Source of the DNA: Pseudomonas sp. 7P_10.2_Bac1
GTDB taxonomy: Bacteria > Pseudomonadota > Gammaproteobacteria > Pseudomonadales > Pseudomonadaceae
Reading direction: 5' to 3'
DNA: 64,000 bases
Assembly: GCF_025465935.1 (NCBI RefSeq)
Contig: NZ_JANLNV010000078.1
Coordinates: 1 to 64,000 of the forward strand
Position 1 is the first letter of the stretch. Each line of letters starts with the position of its first letter. The notes under the pieces are model-generated. The model searched no databases and was not told the DNA's origin. It saw only the letters and a program-made list of their open reading frames with translations. Both the position numbers and the translations under genes were made by a program. Shown here in pieces: positions 1-9,448 of the stretch.

Positions 1-54
1 TATTTTAAAAAAAAAAAAACCCCCCCCCCCCCCCCCCCCGCTTCTACAGTCCGT
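1..54. repeat. A13/C20 homopolymer at the window edge
   Basis: A run of 13 A (7-19) is followed directly by 20 C (20-39), then ordinary sequence that reaches the stop codon of the LysR gene. No gene or terminator is visible. A C20 run is unusual in Pseudomonas intergenic DNA. It could be a contig-end or assembly artefact, or a slippage-prone tract; the sequence alone cannot decide. Confidence 0.6.
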
Positions 55-960
55 TTAACGTTTAAATCCACTGTCGGGCCGGCTGCACAGATCTACCAGC
101 CAGTCGACAAACACCCGCACCCGCGGTGACAGTTGTCGATGCGGCGGATACAACGCCGTCAATGCCAGACGCGGCGGCAAGCAATCACTTAGTACCTCTT
201 GCAAGCGCCCCTCGCGCACCTGCTGCGCCACGTGATAACGCGGCGTTTGCACCAATCCATAACCGGCCACGCACGCAGCCAGGTAGCCCTCGGCACTGTT
301 GACCGACACCTGTTTGGGCAGGTTGATCAACCGTATGCCATCGCCAAGCTGAAACTCCAAGCCATAGCGCTTGCCCGAGGCGCTGGAAAAATACTCAATC
401 ATGCGATGACCGTTCAAGTCGTCCAGCGATTGCGGGACGCCATGGGCACGCAAATAATCCGGGCTGGCGCAGGTCATCTGCTCCATCTGCACCAACGGTC
501 GCGCCACCAGCGAATCATCCAGCGTCAGGCCGCCACGAATCACGCAATCGATGCCCTCGCGAATCAAATCCACGGGGCGATCATTGAGACCGATTTCCAA
601 CTCAATCTGCGGATAACGGTCGGTAAACTCCGGCAAAGCCGGAAACACCACCAAACGGCCGACCGCAGCCGGCATTTCGATCCTCAACGTGCCCTTGGGC
701 TGACTCCCCCGGAACAATCCCTCCGACTCTTCAAGGTCTGCCAGCAACCTGACACAGCGCTGGTAGTACGCAGCGCCATCCAGCGTAGGGCTTACCTGGC
801 GTGTGGTGCGATGCAGCAACTGCACACCCAAATGCGATTCCAGTTGTTTGATCAGAACCGTTACCGATGCCCGGGGCATTTGCAGGCTGTCAGCGGCCTT
901 GGCAAAACCACCCAGTTCGACGATACGGGTGAAAACCAGCATCGCGTTAAATCGGTCCAT
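55..960 (-). CDS. LysR-family transcriptional regulator
   Basis: This is a 301-residue LysR-type regulator. The N-terminal winged helix-turn-helix spans about residues 5-62, with the usual alternation of AADSLQM, a recognition helix and RTTRQVSPT. A periplasmic-binding-protein-like effector domain occupies about 90-295. Length is typical. The start gives MDRFNAMLVF, the standard LysR opening. It is divergent from the aldo/keto reductase at 1072, with 111 bp between them, so it probably controls that gene and itself. A short dyad (ATTAT-N4-ATAAT) lies at 973-986 next to its start. The effector is unknown. The CrgA/YafC/DhcR-like subgroup is the likely relative, judged from residue pattern only. 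Confidence 0.9.
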   Translation of the reverse strand: MDRFNAMLVFTRIVELGGFAKAADSLQMPRASVTVLIKQLESHLGVQLLHRTTRQVSPTLDGAAYYQRCVRLLADLEESEGLFRGSQPKGTLRIEMPAAVGRLVVFPALPEFTDRYPQIELEIGLNDRPVDLIREGIDCVIRGGLTLDDSLVARPLVQMEQMTCASPDYLRAHGVPQSLDDLNGHRMIEYFSSASGKRYGLEFQLGDGIRLINLPKQVSVNSAEGYLAACVAGYGLVQTPRYHVAQQVREGRLQEVLSDCLPPRLALTALYPPHRQLSPRVRVFVDWLVDLCSRPDSGFKR

Positions 961-972
961 GCCTTACCCCTA

Positions 973-986
973 ATTATTTAGATAAT
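973..986. promoter_or_regulatory. candidate LysR operator dyad
   Basis: An A/T-rich inverted repeat ATTAT-TTAG-ATAAT sits 13 bp from the start of the LysR gene, in the only spacer it shares with the divergent aldo/keto reductase. The position suits an autoregulatory LysR site. The assignment is inferred from location and symmetry only. Confidence 0.3.
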
Positions 987-1071
987 CCGAACAGTGATAG
1001 TGGTTCTACCCGGTTTATCCCCCGCGTGTCGAGGTAAAGAATAGTGTCACCCCCACACAGGAGCACCTCAT

Positions 1072-2067
1072 ATGTACACTCGCCAACTTGGCACTAATGG
1101 CCCGCACGTCAGCGCTATCGGCCTGGGCTGCATGGGCATGACCGATTTTTACACCACCGGCAGCGATACCCGCGAAGCCGTGGCTACCCTGCACCGCGCC
1201 CTGGAATTGGGCATCAACCTGCTCGACACCGCCGATATGTACGGCCCTCACACCAACGAAACACTGATCGGCCAGGCCATTCGCGGCAAACGCGACCAGG
1301 TTTTTCTGGCGAGCAAATTCGGCATCGTTCGAGACCCGGCCAACCCCGCGGCCCGCGGCATCAGCGGGCGTCCCGAATACATCCGCGAATCGATCGAAGG
1401 CAGCTTGAAACGCCTTGGGGTCGACACCCTTGACCTGTATTACCAACACCGCATGGACCCGAACGTACCGATTGAAGAAACCGTCGGCGCCATGGCCGAA
1501 TTGGTCAAGGCGGGCAAGGTGCGTTATCTGGGTCTGAGCGAAGCCTCGGCAGCAACGCTTGAACGCGCGCACAAGGTGCATCCGATCAGCGCGCTGCAAA
1601 GTGAATACTCTCTGTGGAGCCGTGACCCGGAAGAAAACGGCTGCCTGGCCGCTTGCGAGCGCCTGGGTATTGCCTTCGTGCCCTACAGCCCGCTGGGCCG
1701 AGGCTTTTTGACCGGCGCGCTGAAAAGCCCGGAGGACTTTGCCGAAGACGACTTCCGGCGCACCAACCCGCGTTTTCAAGGTGAGAACTTTGCCAAGAAC
1801 CTGCGGCTGGTCGAGCAAATCAAAGCCCTGGCAGCCGAAAAAGGCGTGACCGCCGGGCAATTGGCATTAGCCTGGGTATTGGCTCAGGGCGACTATCTAA
1901 TCCCGATTCCGGGCACCAAACAACGCAAATACCTGGAAGAGAACGTTGCAGCGTTGGACATCAAACTCAGCGCCAGCGAGTGGGCAGCTTTGGCAGCGAT
2001 CTTCCCGGCCGGCGCCGTGTCTGGTTTACGTTACACAGAGGAGTCGATGAAGCATCTGAATCGCTGA
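1072..2067 (+). CDS. aldo/keto reductase
   Basis: A 331-residue NADPH-dependent oxidoreductase of the aldo/keto reductase superfamily, cytosolic, reducing aldehydes or ketones. The catalytic tetrad is visible as Asp52, Tyr57, Lys82 and His126 in LDTADMY, ASKFG and YYQHR. The C-terminal cofactor loop reads [15 protein letters not shown]. The length and the [19 protein letters not shown] stretch resemble the YajO/AKR13-like group. A Shine-Dalgarno AGGAG lies 7-11 bases before the ATG. It is divergent from a LysR regulator that may control it. Substrate is not deducible from sequence. Confidence 0.9.
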   Translation: MYTRQLGTNGPHVSAIGLGCMGMTDFYTTGSDTREAVATLHRALELGINLLDTADMYGPHTNETLIGQAIRGKRDQVFLASKFGIVRDPANPAARGISGRPEYIRESIEGSLKRLGVDTLDLYYQHRMDPNVPIEETVGAMAELVKAGKVRYLGLSEASAATLERAHKVHPISALQSEYSLWSRDPEENGCLAACERLGIAFVPYSPLGRGFLTGALKSPEDFAEDDFRRTNPRFQGENFAKNLRLVEQIKALAAEKGVTAGQLALAWVLAQGDYLIPIPGTKQRKYLEENVAALDIKLSASEWAALAAIFPAGAVSGLRYTEESMKHLNR

Positions 2068-2094
2068 GTGATGTGACCGACTTTTTGTAGGAAC

Positions 2095-2222
2095 TGCCCC
2101 GCCTTAGACGCCACGCTGTCGCGCTGCAAACAGGCCAGCGATAATCGACAGCCCCCCTAACCGGCACCCTCTCCTTTGGGAGAGGGCTAGCCGAGCGCAG
2201 CCAGCGGCTGCTCCTACAGAAG
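2095..2222. repeat. REP-like and CCCTCTCC hairpin repeats
   Basis: The spacer between the aldo/keto reductase and tamB carries interspersed-repeat pieces. A hairpin CCCTCTCC-TTTG-GGAGAGGG lies at 2167-2186, and a GGCTGCTCCTACAG tail ends near 2219. The hairpin recurs at 15162-15181, which marks it as a dispersed element. No gene is seen here. Confidence 0.5.
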
Positions 2223-2239
2223 ATCGGGTTTAAGGTGCT

Positions 2240-5200
2240 CTAGAAATCCCGTTTATAGAAAACGTCCAGCGAACTCGCCAGGCCGCTGGCCACTTCCACA
2301 TACACCCGCTTGCTCAGCTTGTAACGCAAAGCAATGGTGCTGGCCGGTTCAAACACCCCATAGCCGTAACGCACACTCAGACGTTCGTTGATCTTGCCAC
2401 TGGCCACCAGGGCGGTGTTATCGCCACTGCCCTCGGTGTCGAGTTCAAAATCCTTGAGCCCAAGGTGGTTGGCCAAGCTGGTCGTCACGCCCGAACTGCC
2501 CATTAACCCCAAGCCCAGCGCGGCCTGCGCCAACATGTTGTCATCTTCCCCCGTGCCCGTCAGTGGACGCCCCAGAATCAGATAAGACAACGCCTGCTCC
2601 TGGCTCATGGCCGGCTCGGAGAAAATTTGCGTGGTCGGCTGCTCGGCACTGCCTGTGAGGCGAATCCCGGCGATCACATCGTCGGTTTGGCGAACGGCTT
2701 CGATATCCAGGTAAGGCTGGTCAATCGGCCCGGCAAACAACAGGCGGGCCCGGCGAATGGTCAGTTTCTGCCCGTAGGCCCGGTAGCGACCATTGTTCAG
2801 ACGCAGTTCGCCACGGGTGTCCATGTTGTTGCCGATATGAAACTGGCCCGCCAGATCGGCGTTCAGGCCAAACCCGGAAAAGGTCAGCAACTCCTGCCCC
2901 ACCACGACGTTGATGTCCATATCGACCACCATCGGCGGCGCTGCGGCTTCATCGCCCGTGTCTTGCCCGACGATCACGGTGTCATCCGACACCTTCACCG
3001 TTGAAGGTGGCAACTCGCGCACGGTGATCTCGCCTTTGGGAATGTTTACTGTGCCCGCGATCATCAGGGTGTTATCAGGCTTGAGGGAGATTTTCAGGTC
3101 AGGAGCCACATCCAGTTTGGCGTAGGGTTCCACTGTCACCGGCAAGTGATTGCCCTTGAGCAAGACATTCACCGCCGTTGCCTGCCCCCAGGCGACATTA
3201 CCGGTAATCGTGCCCTGCCCTTGCTTGCCACTGGTCCAGCCACCGTCAAGCTGCATGGCCTCCCCCATGATCTGGGCCTTGAGTTGAAGGTTTTCGAAGC
3301 TGGTAGGCAGTTCAGGACCGGAAATTTCGCCACCTGTGAGCGACACATTGCCAGTGATGTATGGCGCGACCAAGGCGCCGGAGATCGACCCCGAGCCGTT
3401 CAATTGACCCGTGAGTTTTTCCACCATGGGGGCGAAAGGCCTAACCACTGATATATCCAGGCCAGTCAACCGAAAATCACCGGTAATGGGTTTGTTTTTA
3501 GGCAGCGGGTTAATCCGCGCAGACATCATCACCTGGCCCAGCTTTCCACCATCGAAGTCAAACTGCGCATCGACACGACTTGGGGTGAGATTGCTGGTCA
3601 ACTTGAACGCCTGGTAGGGAAAGTCCACCCATTGGCCCTTGTCCTTGATGCGCAAAGTGCCACCACTGGCGTCCACCACCACTTGGCCTTTAGGCCCGCT
3701 GGCGGGCAGGTCGAGTACCAGGTCGGCATTGAGTTGGCCTTGCCACTGGAAGTCCTTGGGGAACCATTCAGCGAGACTGTCGAGCGGGAATTGCTTGAGG
3801 TGCAAGCGAAGCTTGGGATCGGGCATCAAGCGCTGTTCTTCACCGCACAAACTGGCCGGCCCAGAGGTCAGGCACAACGCACCGAGATTGATCCGGCCAT
3901 CAGCCAGGCGTTCAAGCCGCGCCGGGTTTTGCAGTGTCCACTCTTGCGGGCCGTACTTGATGTCGCCACTGAGCAGGCGCCCACGCCAGTTGTCTTTATC
4001 GAGGCCGCCGTCCAGTGCCAGAGCAAGCTGCAACATCGGCCCTTGCAGGGCCAATTGAAGTTGCTGGCGCTTGATGTCACCGCTACCGGTGGCCGTCAGC
4101 ACGCCGAACTGAGTATCACCCGCTTGAATCCCGCTACCCTTGAGATCGAAACGGCCTCGCTGGGCCTTGTCCAGATTCGCCTCCAGGGTGAGGGCTTGCA
4201 GGTGATTATCACCAAAAGCCAACTGCTGACCTTGCAACGCAACTTTGCCTTGCGGAGCCTGCAGTGTGCCCGCCACGTCGACGCGCCCTTTGAGCTGGCC
4301 ACGCAGCTCTGGCCACAGTTGGGCCAAACGCGGCATGTTCAGGTCAAGTTGCGCCTTGATTTGCTGCTGCAGGCTGGCGGTACCGTTTATGCGGTTGTCG
4401 CCCAGGCGAATGTCCAGGGCACTGACCGTCCAGGCATCACCATCACCTGTGGCCTTGGCCTGGAGCAAGGCCGGCTGACCCCGCAAGCGTCCTTTAAGGT
4501 CGAGGTTGGCGTCCAGTTTAAGGTGTTCGTTCTTGAACTCGCCGGTGCTGCGTAGCGGCCCCGCCAGGGTGCCCGGCAACTCGGCCACCCAGTACGCGGG
4601 GTTGATCGCGCTCAAGTCCAGCGCAGTGTCCCATGCCACACCATCGGCAAACTGCACATTGACGTGGCCGCGGGCCTTGCCCTGGCCCGCCACCAGTTCG
4701 AGTTGTGGCATGAAGATTTTTTCGAGGTCGCCACTGAACGGGCTGTTGACGCTAAAAGCACCTGCCGGGCCGGAAAGGTCCGCCTTGACGTTGCCCAGGT
4801 ACTTGCCATCCGTGTACGAAACATCGCCATTGAGCTTGTGCAAGTCCACGTCTGGCTTGGCAATGACCGGGTAGAGATCATGCCAAGGGAACTCCAGCCA
4901 GTCGATCTTGGCCTCGGCACTCAAGCCTGAATGCCAATCCACCTGGCCCGACAGTTTCAAATGCTGTTGATCCTTGGCGGTCAGGTCGAGCGTGTTGATC
5001 TGCGCGCCTTTGGCGTCAACCCGCCCCTTGAGCATGAGGCTCACCGGGGTGTGTTCGGCAGGCAAACTGGCGCTGCCATTGAGTGCATAACCGCCGGTGA
5101 GATCACCTTTGGCCGACAACACCAACTGATTGAGTTGCAAGGTATCCGGCAACTCGCTGCTGGGTTTGAAGTTGGCCGAAGTGATAGTCACCTGCGCCGG

Positions 5201-5923
5201 CAGGTTTTCGGCCAATGGCTCCAGAGCGCCACTCAGGTGGGCGTTCAGATACCCCGTGCTGTCTGCCGTCAGGTTGAGCGAAGTCCGCGCATGGCCATCG
5301 ACCTTGAGTGCCAGCGCCCAGGGCTGGTTGTCCTGCTCCGGCAGCTTGACCGTGCCTTGCAAAGTCAGTGGCCAGTCGCCATCGGGTTGCAACAGGCCCG
5401 AGAGCTCGACATGCAGGTCTTCACGCTCGATTTGCGCCGAGTCGATCTGCAGTCCCTCGGCCGTCCACTTGGCAGCGACCTCTACGCCTTTGAGTTGCTC
5501 GACACCGTCAAACACGATGTTGCCGACTTTAATCACGCCGACTTCAATCGCCAGGGGCAATTTGAGTTCAGGCAGTTCGATCGGACCACTGCTGCTGGCC
5601 GCTTCACTCGGCGCAAACTGCAGATCAACTTTGTCTGCCTGCAGTTGGTCGATGCACAGGGTCATACGCGTCAGGCACGCTGGCGACCAGGCGAAAATTG
5701 GCTGGTTGACCACAACACGGTCAGCGCCGTTATGCCACACCAGTTGATCGGCACTCCATTGCGCGCCCAGGCGCCCGGCGAAGTTGTCCACCTGCAGGCC
5801 CGGCACTTGGGCCAACACCCAGCGACTGCCGGCTTGCGTGCCCAAAATGGCACCCAAGCCAAGGATGACCAGCAACACCAACGCCAACAGCACCAGGCCT
5901 AGTATTTTCAAACCACGAATCAC
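2240..5923 (-). CDS. tamB: TamB, translocation and assembly module inner-membrane component
   Basis: A 1227-residue AsmA-like/DUF490 protein. An uncleaved N-terminal membrane helix (about residues 5-30, LGLVLLALVLLVILGLGAIL) is followed by a very long beta-rich periplasmic region and the conserved TamB C-terminal domain (about 870-1227). The C-terminus includes LTFSGFGLNADL, ILGRPL and RYKLSKRVYVEVASG. TamB spans the periplasm to meet TamA and is linked to autotransporter assembly and phospholipid transport to the outer membrane. The start ATG overlaps the tamA stop by 4 bases, so the two are translationally coupled. Length fits the family (about 1200-1260). Confidence 0.93.
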   Translation of the reverse strand: MIRGLKILGLVLLALVLLVILGLGAILGTQAGSRWVLAQVPGLQVDNFAGRLGAQWSADQLVWHNGADRVVVNQPIFAWSPACLTRMTLCIDQLQADKVDLQFAPSEAASSSGPIELPELKLPLAIEVGVIKVGNIVFDGVEQLKGVEVAAKWTAEGLQIDSAQIEREDLHVELSGLLQPDGDWPLTLQGTVKLPEQDNQPWALALKVDGHARTSLNLTADSTGYLNAHLSGALEPLAENLPAQVTITSANFKPSSELPDTLQLNQLVLSAKGDLTGGYALNGSASLPAEHTPVSLMLKGRVDAKGAQINTLDLTAKDQQHLKLSGQVDWHSGLSAEAKIDWLEFPWHDLYPVIAKPDVDLHKLNGDVSYTDGKYLGNVKADLSGPAGAFSVNSPFSGDLEKIFMPQLELVAGQGKARGHVNVQFADGVAWDTALDLSAINPAYWVAELPGTLAGPLRSTGEFKNEHLKLDANLDLKGRLRGQPALLQAKATGDGDAWTVSALDIRLGDNRINGTASLQQQIKAQLDLNMPRLAQLWPELRGQLKGRVDVAGTLQAPQGKVALQGQQLAFGDNHLQALTLEANLDKAQRGRFDLKGSGIQAGDTQFGVLTATGSGDIKRQQLQLALQGPMLQLALALDGGLDKDNWRGRLLSGDIKYGPQEWTLQNPARLERLADGRINLGALCLTSGPASLCGEEQRLMPDPKLRLHLKQFPLDSLAEWFPKDFQWQGQLNADLVLDLPASGPKGQVVVDASGGTLRIKDKGQWVDFPYQAFKLTSNLTPSRVDAQFDFDGGKLGQVMMSARINPLPKNKPITGDFRLTGLDISVVRPFAPMVEKLTGQLNGSGSISGALVAPYITGNVSLTGGEISGPELPTSFENLQLKAQIMGEAMQLDGGWTSGKQGQGTITGNVAWGQATAVNVLLKGNHLPVTVEPYAKLDVAPDLKISLKPDNTLMIAGTVNIPKGEITVRELPPSTVKVSDDTVIVGQDTGDEAAAPPMVVDMDINVVVGQELLTFSGFGLNADLAGQFHIGNNMDTRGELRLNNGRYRAYGQKLTIRRARLLFAGPIDQPYLDIEAVRQTDDVIAGIRLTGSAEQPTTQIFSEPAMSQEQALSYLILGRPLTGTGEDDNMLAQAALGLGLMGSSGVTTSLANHLGLKDFELDTEGSGDNTALVASGKINERLSVRYGYGVFEPASTIALRYKLSKRVYVEVASGLASSLDVFYKRDF

Positions 5924-7647
5924 AGTTCTGGCCCCATCGCGAAGTGCAAACGAACGCCGCCATCGTCATCCAGCGCATGGGCCAGGTCGAGACGGATGGG
6001 GCCGACCGGGGAGATCCAGCGGATCCCCACCCCGACCCCGGTTTTCAGGCTTGGAAAATCGAGAGTCTTGAACGCGTTGCCTTTGTCGACAAAGGCCGCC
6101 CAACGCCACTTCTCGGCAAATTGGTACTGGTACTCGACACTGCCGGCCAGCAAGTAGCGCCCACCGATACGGTCACCGTCCGAGTTCCTGGGTGACAGGC
6201 TCTGGTAGTCATAACCGCGCACGCTCTGGTCGCCACCGGCGAAGAAGCGCAACGACGGCGGGATGGATTTGTAGCCGTTGGTGGCACTGCCGCCAAACTC
6301 GATACGGCCCAGAAAACGGTGTTTGTCCCACAGTGTTTTCAATGCCTTGAACTGCACATCGCCGTGCAGCAGGTTGGTGTCGGACATCAAGCCTTGCTTG
6401 GCCACTTGGGTACTGAGGTTCACGCTGTAGCCATGGCTGGGGTCGATCCGGTTATCGCTGCGCAAAACCGTGTAGGCCAGGCCTGGCATCAACAAGGTAC
6501 TCAAGCCTGAGTCATCACCCAGTCGATATTCCTCGTGCTGCCATCTGAGCGAGACAATCCGCGTCCAGCCGTTATCCAGCTTGCTGTGCCACTCCGGGCC
6601 GACCGTGAGCAATTTACTCAAGGTGTCGGTGTTGGCGATTTCTTCATATTGATAGCCCGCGGCAAAACGCAGTTTGTCCGTCAGCGGCGGATCGAGCGGG
6701 ATGTCGTACCAGGCCCCGATATTTTGCTTGGGCTGGGAAATTTCCGATTCAAAGCCGTAGCTGTCCCCTCGCGCATTGTCCCAATGACGGGTCCAACTGG
6801 CTTTGCCGCGCGGGCCGGTATCGGTGGAATAGCCCAGACCCAATGTCATGGTGCGCGGTTTGCGGGTTTCTAGGTCAACGTCTACCGGGATCAACTGCCC
6901 CACGGCCGTACTGGGCGCCGCATCCACGCGCACGGTTTCAAAATAACCGCTGGACTGCAGGTTCTGGTTGAGTTCAGCAACCAGTTCAGAGTCGTAAGGG
7001 GTGCCGGGCTTGAAGGGCACCAGACGGTCCAGCAGGGTTTGGTCAAAGGGTGCATTGCCGGCAAAGCTGACCTTGCCAAGTGAGTAGCGCGGGCCGCTCT
7101 CGTACACCAGGTTTATATCGGCATAGCCGCCTTTGGGGTCGACCAGCAGTTCATGTTTGAGAAACTTGCCGTTGAAAAAGCCATAACGCAGGGCGCGGTT
7201 TTGAATCATGCGCTTGGCGTCTTCGTAATTGCCCTGATTGAGCACGACGCCAGGCTTGAGGTCGTCATTGACCGGGATCTGAAAGGCTTTGAGCGAGGCC
7301 GCCGGACCTTCTACACGTACGGTCACATTGCGCAGATGCACGGGCTCGCCGGGATCGATGTCCAGCACCAAGCGCGGCGGGTCGCCACCTGTTACATCTG
7401 CCTCGATCCTGGGCTGGTAATACCCCAAGGCCTGCAACGCTTTGAGGGCCTGGTCTTCAGCGCCACGCTTGAAGCGCAACAAGGCGGCCTCGTCGCGATC
7501 ACCGAGGCTGCCTATATAACCTTCCACGTTGGCCTTGAGGGCGTCGTTTGCCGGCTTGACCTTCACTACCAGCTCGCTTTGGGCAAAGGCCGCAAAACTG
7601 CTGATCAGCAGGACAACACCACTGGTAAATCTTCCTGGAAACTTCAT
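5920..7647 (-). CDS. tamA: TamA, Omp85-family outer-membrane assembly protein
   Basis: The outer-membrane half of the TamAB complex, a BamA relative with N-terminal POTRA domains and a C-terminal 16-stranded barrel. From the chosen ATG (7647) the protein is 575 residues, opening with a signal peptide MKFPGRFTSGVVLLISSFAAFAQ. POTRA domains occupy about residues 22-265, and the barrel follows with the family motif VRGYDYQSLSPR and an aromatic-ended last strand (RLHFAMGPEL). An in-frame upstream GTG would add six residues before the signal peptide and is less likely. It overlaps tamB by 4 bases and is the first gene of the pair. Confidence 0.92.
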   Translation of the reverse strand: MKFPGRFTSGVVLLISSFAAFAQSELVVKVKPANDALKANVEGYIGSLGDRDEAALLRFKRGAEDQALKALQALGYYQPRIEADVTGGDPPRLVLDIDPGEPVHLRNVTVRVEGPAASLKAFQIPVNDDLKPGVVLNQGNYEDAKRMIQNRALRYGFFNGKFLKHELLVDPKGGYADINLVYESGPRYSLGKVSFAGNAPFDQTLLDRLVPFKPGTPYDSELVAELNQNLQSSGYFETVRVDAAPSTAVGQLIPVDVDLETRKPRTMTLGLGYSTDTGPRGKASWTRHWDNARGDSYGFESEISQPKQNIGAWYDIPLDPPLTDKLRFAAGYQYEEIANTDTLSKLLTVGPEWHSKLDNGWTRIVSLRWQHEEYRLGDDSGLSTLLMPGLAYTVLRSDNRIDPSHGYSVNLSTQVAKQGLMSDTNLLHGDVQFKALKTLWDKHRFLGRIEFGGSATNGYKSIPPSLRFFAGGDQSVRGYDYQSLSPRNSDGDRIGGRYLLAGSVEYQYQFAEKWRWAAFVDKGNAFKTLDFPSLKTGVGVGIRWISPVGPIRLDLAHALDDDGGVRLHFAMGPEL

Positions 7648-7711
7648 AGGAGCGGATGCTATCACGGGCTGAGGTGGTCATAGAGCGCGCCAATAGGCAA
7701 AAAGTTGCCCA

Positions 7712-8371
7712 TCAAGTCGTTGCTGCTTGTAACACCTGAGGATTGGCGTGGAAGTAAACATGCTCAACGACCGGTCCCAACGGCACATCGCCAATCTCTA
7801 CATAGCCATGACGCTTGTAAAAATCCTGGTAGCGCGGGTTGCTGCTGTCGAGCACGACACCTTCTGAATGTTCATCCACCGCGCACCAGTTGTGAACCGC
7901 CTCCAGCAATTGCTCACCGTAGGACGCTTCTTGATAATCGGGATGAATGGCCAACAGCGGCAACATATGCACCGCATCGCCAGGGACGCAGGCCAAAATG
8001 GCTTGATGGTATGCCAGATAACGTTGGGTGCCCCGCAAGCCAGCGGTTAGCACCATACGCAGTTGCCACGCCCAACTTTCAGTAATGCCCAGGCGCCGTT
8101 GTGGCGGGGCAATCAGGGCCGCACCGATCAAGCGGTCATCGACCAACAGCCCCAATGCAGGCAACTGCTGAAAAAAATGCTGTTTGACCAACGCCCGTAC
8201 CGTGGCACGAACCCGTTGTGCGTAACCTTTGCGGTGCGCTTCGAACACATAGCGGAACGTCGGGTCATGCAGGTAGGCCTGATACAGCAAGGCACGGGTT
8301 TCTTTGGAGTAGCCACTGTCGAGCATGCGGATCTGGCAGTTGGCATTCGAGGTTTGCGTCATGACGGTCAA
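7712..8371 (-). CDS. GNAT-family N-acetyltransferase
   Basis: A 219-residue acetyl-CoA-dependent acyltransferase of the GNAT fold. The core runs through HMLPLLAIHPDYQEASYGEQLLEAV (about 130-155, the strand-loop-helix that binds the CoA pyrophosphate) to NPRYQDFYKRHGYVEIGDV (about 185-203), the usual end motif. The pyrophosphate loop reads QEASYGEQ rather than the textbook Q/RxxGxG/A, so it is somewhat degenerate. It is divergent from xthA, with 158 bp between. Substrate unknown; no partner gene indicates one. Confidence 0.8.
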   Translation of the reverse strand: MTVMTQTSNANCQIRMLDSGYSKETRALLYQAYLHDPTFRYVFEAHRKGYAQRVRATVRALVKQHFFQQLPALGLLVDDRLIGAALIAPPQRRLGITESWAWQLRMVLTAGLRGTQRYLAYHQAILACVPGDAVHMLPLLAIHPDYQEASYGEQLLEAVHNWCAVDEHSEGVVLDSSNPRYQDFYKRHGYVEIGDVPLGPVVEHVYFHANPQVLQAATT

Positions 8372-8529
8372 TCTCCCTGGCGTCGCTTGGGTTGCGGCAC
8401 TTCTCGTGAGTACGAGCCCGCAAGGGTCGCAACAGTTCCATCTGGCTGAATGCTTCCTACGTTAGCAGTCCATTTGCCCCACTGCACGCTGGCCGCTAAC
8501 ATCGCAGTTTTCCTCAGGACTGCCCGCCC

Positions 8530-9342
8530 ATGAAAATCGTTTCTTTCAACATCAATGGCCTGCGCGCTCGGCCGCATCAGCTGGCAGCGCTGATCGAAAA
8601 ACACCAGCCGGACGTGATTGGTCTGCAGGAAACCAAGGTCAGCGACGAGCAGTTCCCCTTTGCCGAAATCGAGGCACTGGGCTACCACGTGCATTTCCAT
8701 GGGCAAAAAGGCCATTACGGTGTTGCCCTGATGTCTCGCCAACCCGCGCTGGAGTTGCACAAAGGTTTTGCCAGCGACGAGGAAGATGCCCAGCGACGCT
8801 TCATCTGGGGCACCTACGCTGACCAGAATGGCCAGCCGGTGACCATCATGAACGGTTATTTCCCACAGGGTGAAAACCGTGACCATCCGACAAAATTCCC
8901 GGCCAAGCAACGCTTCTACAGCGACCTGCAACAGTTGCTGGAAGGTCAGTTCAGCAACGAAAAGCCGCTGGTGGTGATGGGTGACGTGAATATCTCCCCA
9001 CAGGATTGCGACATCGGCATTGGTGCGGACAACGCCAAGCGCTGGCTGAAAACCGGCAAATGCAGCTTTCTGCCGGAAGAACGCGAGTGGTTTGAACGCC
9101 TCAAGAACTGGGGGCTGGTGGACAGCTTCCGTTACCTGCACCCTGAGGTGGCGGATCGCTTCAGCTGGTTCGACTACCGCAGCCGCGGCTTTGAAGACGA
9201 ACCTAAACGCGGCCTGCGCATTGACGTGATCCTCGCTTCCCAGGCACTGGTGCCACGCCTCAAGGCTGCCGGGGTGGATTACGACTTGCGTGCCATGGAA
9301 AAACCCTCGGACCACGCCCCCATCTGGCTGGAATTGAGCTGA
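8530..9342 (+). CDS. xthA: exodeoxyribonuclease III
   Basis: A 270-residue AP endonuclease/3'-5' exonuclease of the ExoIII-APE1 family, acting in base-excision repair. Catalytic residues are in place: Asn7 (SFNINGLR), Glu34 (LQETK), Asp153/Asn155 (GDVNISP) and Asp261/His262 ([10 protein letters not shown]) at the C-terminus. Length matches E. coli XthA (268). An AGGA Shine-Dalgarno precedes the ATG. It lies near tamAB, as I recall for other pseudomonads. Nothing suggests unusual regulation. Confidence 0.95.
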   Translation: MKIVSFNINGLRARPHQLAALIEKHQPDVIGLQETKVSDEQFPFAEIEALGYHVHFHGQKGHYGVALMSRQPALELHKGFASDEEDAQRRFIWGTYADQNGQPVTIMNGYFPQGENRDHPTKFPAKQRFYSDLQQLLEGQFSNEKPLVVMGDVNISPQDCDIGIGADNAKRWLKTGKCSFLPEEREWFERLKNWGLVDSFRYLHPEVADRFSWFDYRSRGFEDEPKRGLRIDVILASQALVPRLKAAGVDYDLRAMEKPSDHAPIWLELS

Positions 9343-9348
9343 TCAAAT

Positions 9349-9376
9349 TGCAGGAGCGAGCTTGCTTCTACAGAGC
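9349..9376. repeat. REP fragment (GCAGGAGCGAGCTTGC type)
   Basis: A partial copy of the dispersed Pseudomonas repeat follows xthA: GCAGGAGCGAGCTTGCTTC then TACAG. A fuller inverted copy is at 63373-63438. It probably contributes a weak stem or processing site at the xthA 3' end. Confidence 0.5.
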
Positions 9377-9448
9377 GTGCGTCATGGTATTGAAACGTTT
9401 CTGACTTAAATTGCTGGCAATTCTATGGCTCCAGGAAGGTGCCCGCTG

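Noticed and set aside
4931..5902. 323-codon frame antisense to tamB
   Set aside because: Low-information translation; codon bias follows tamB on the minus strand.
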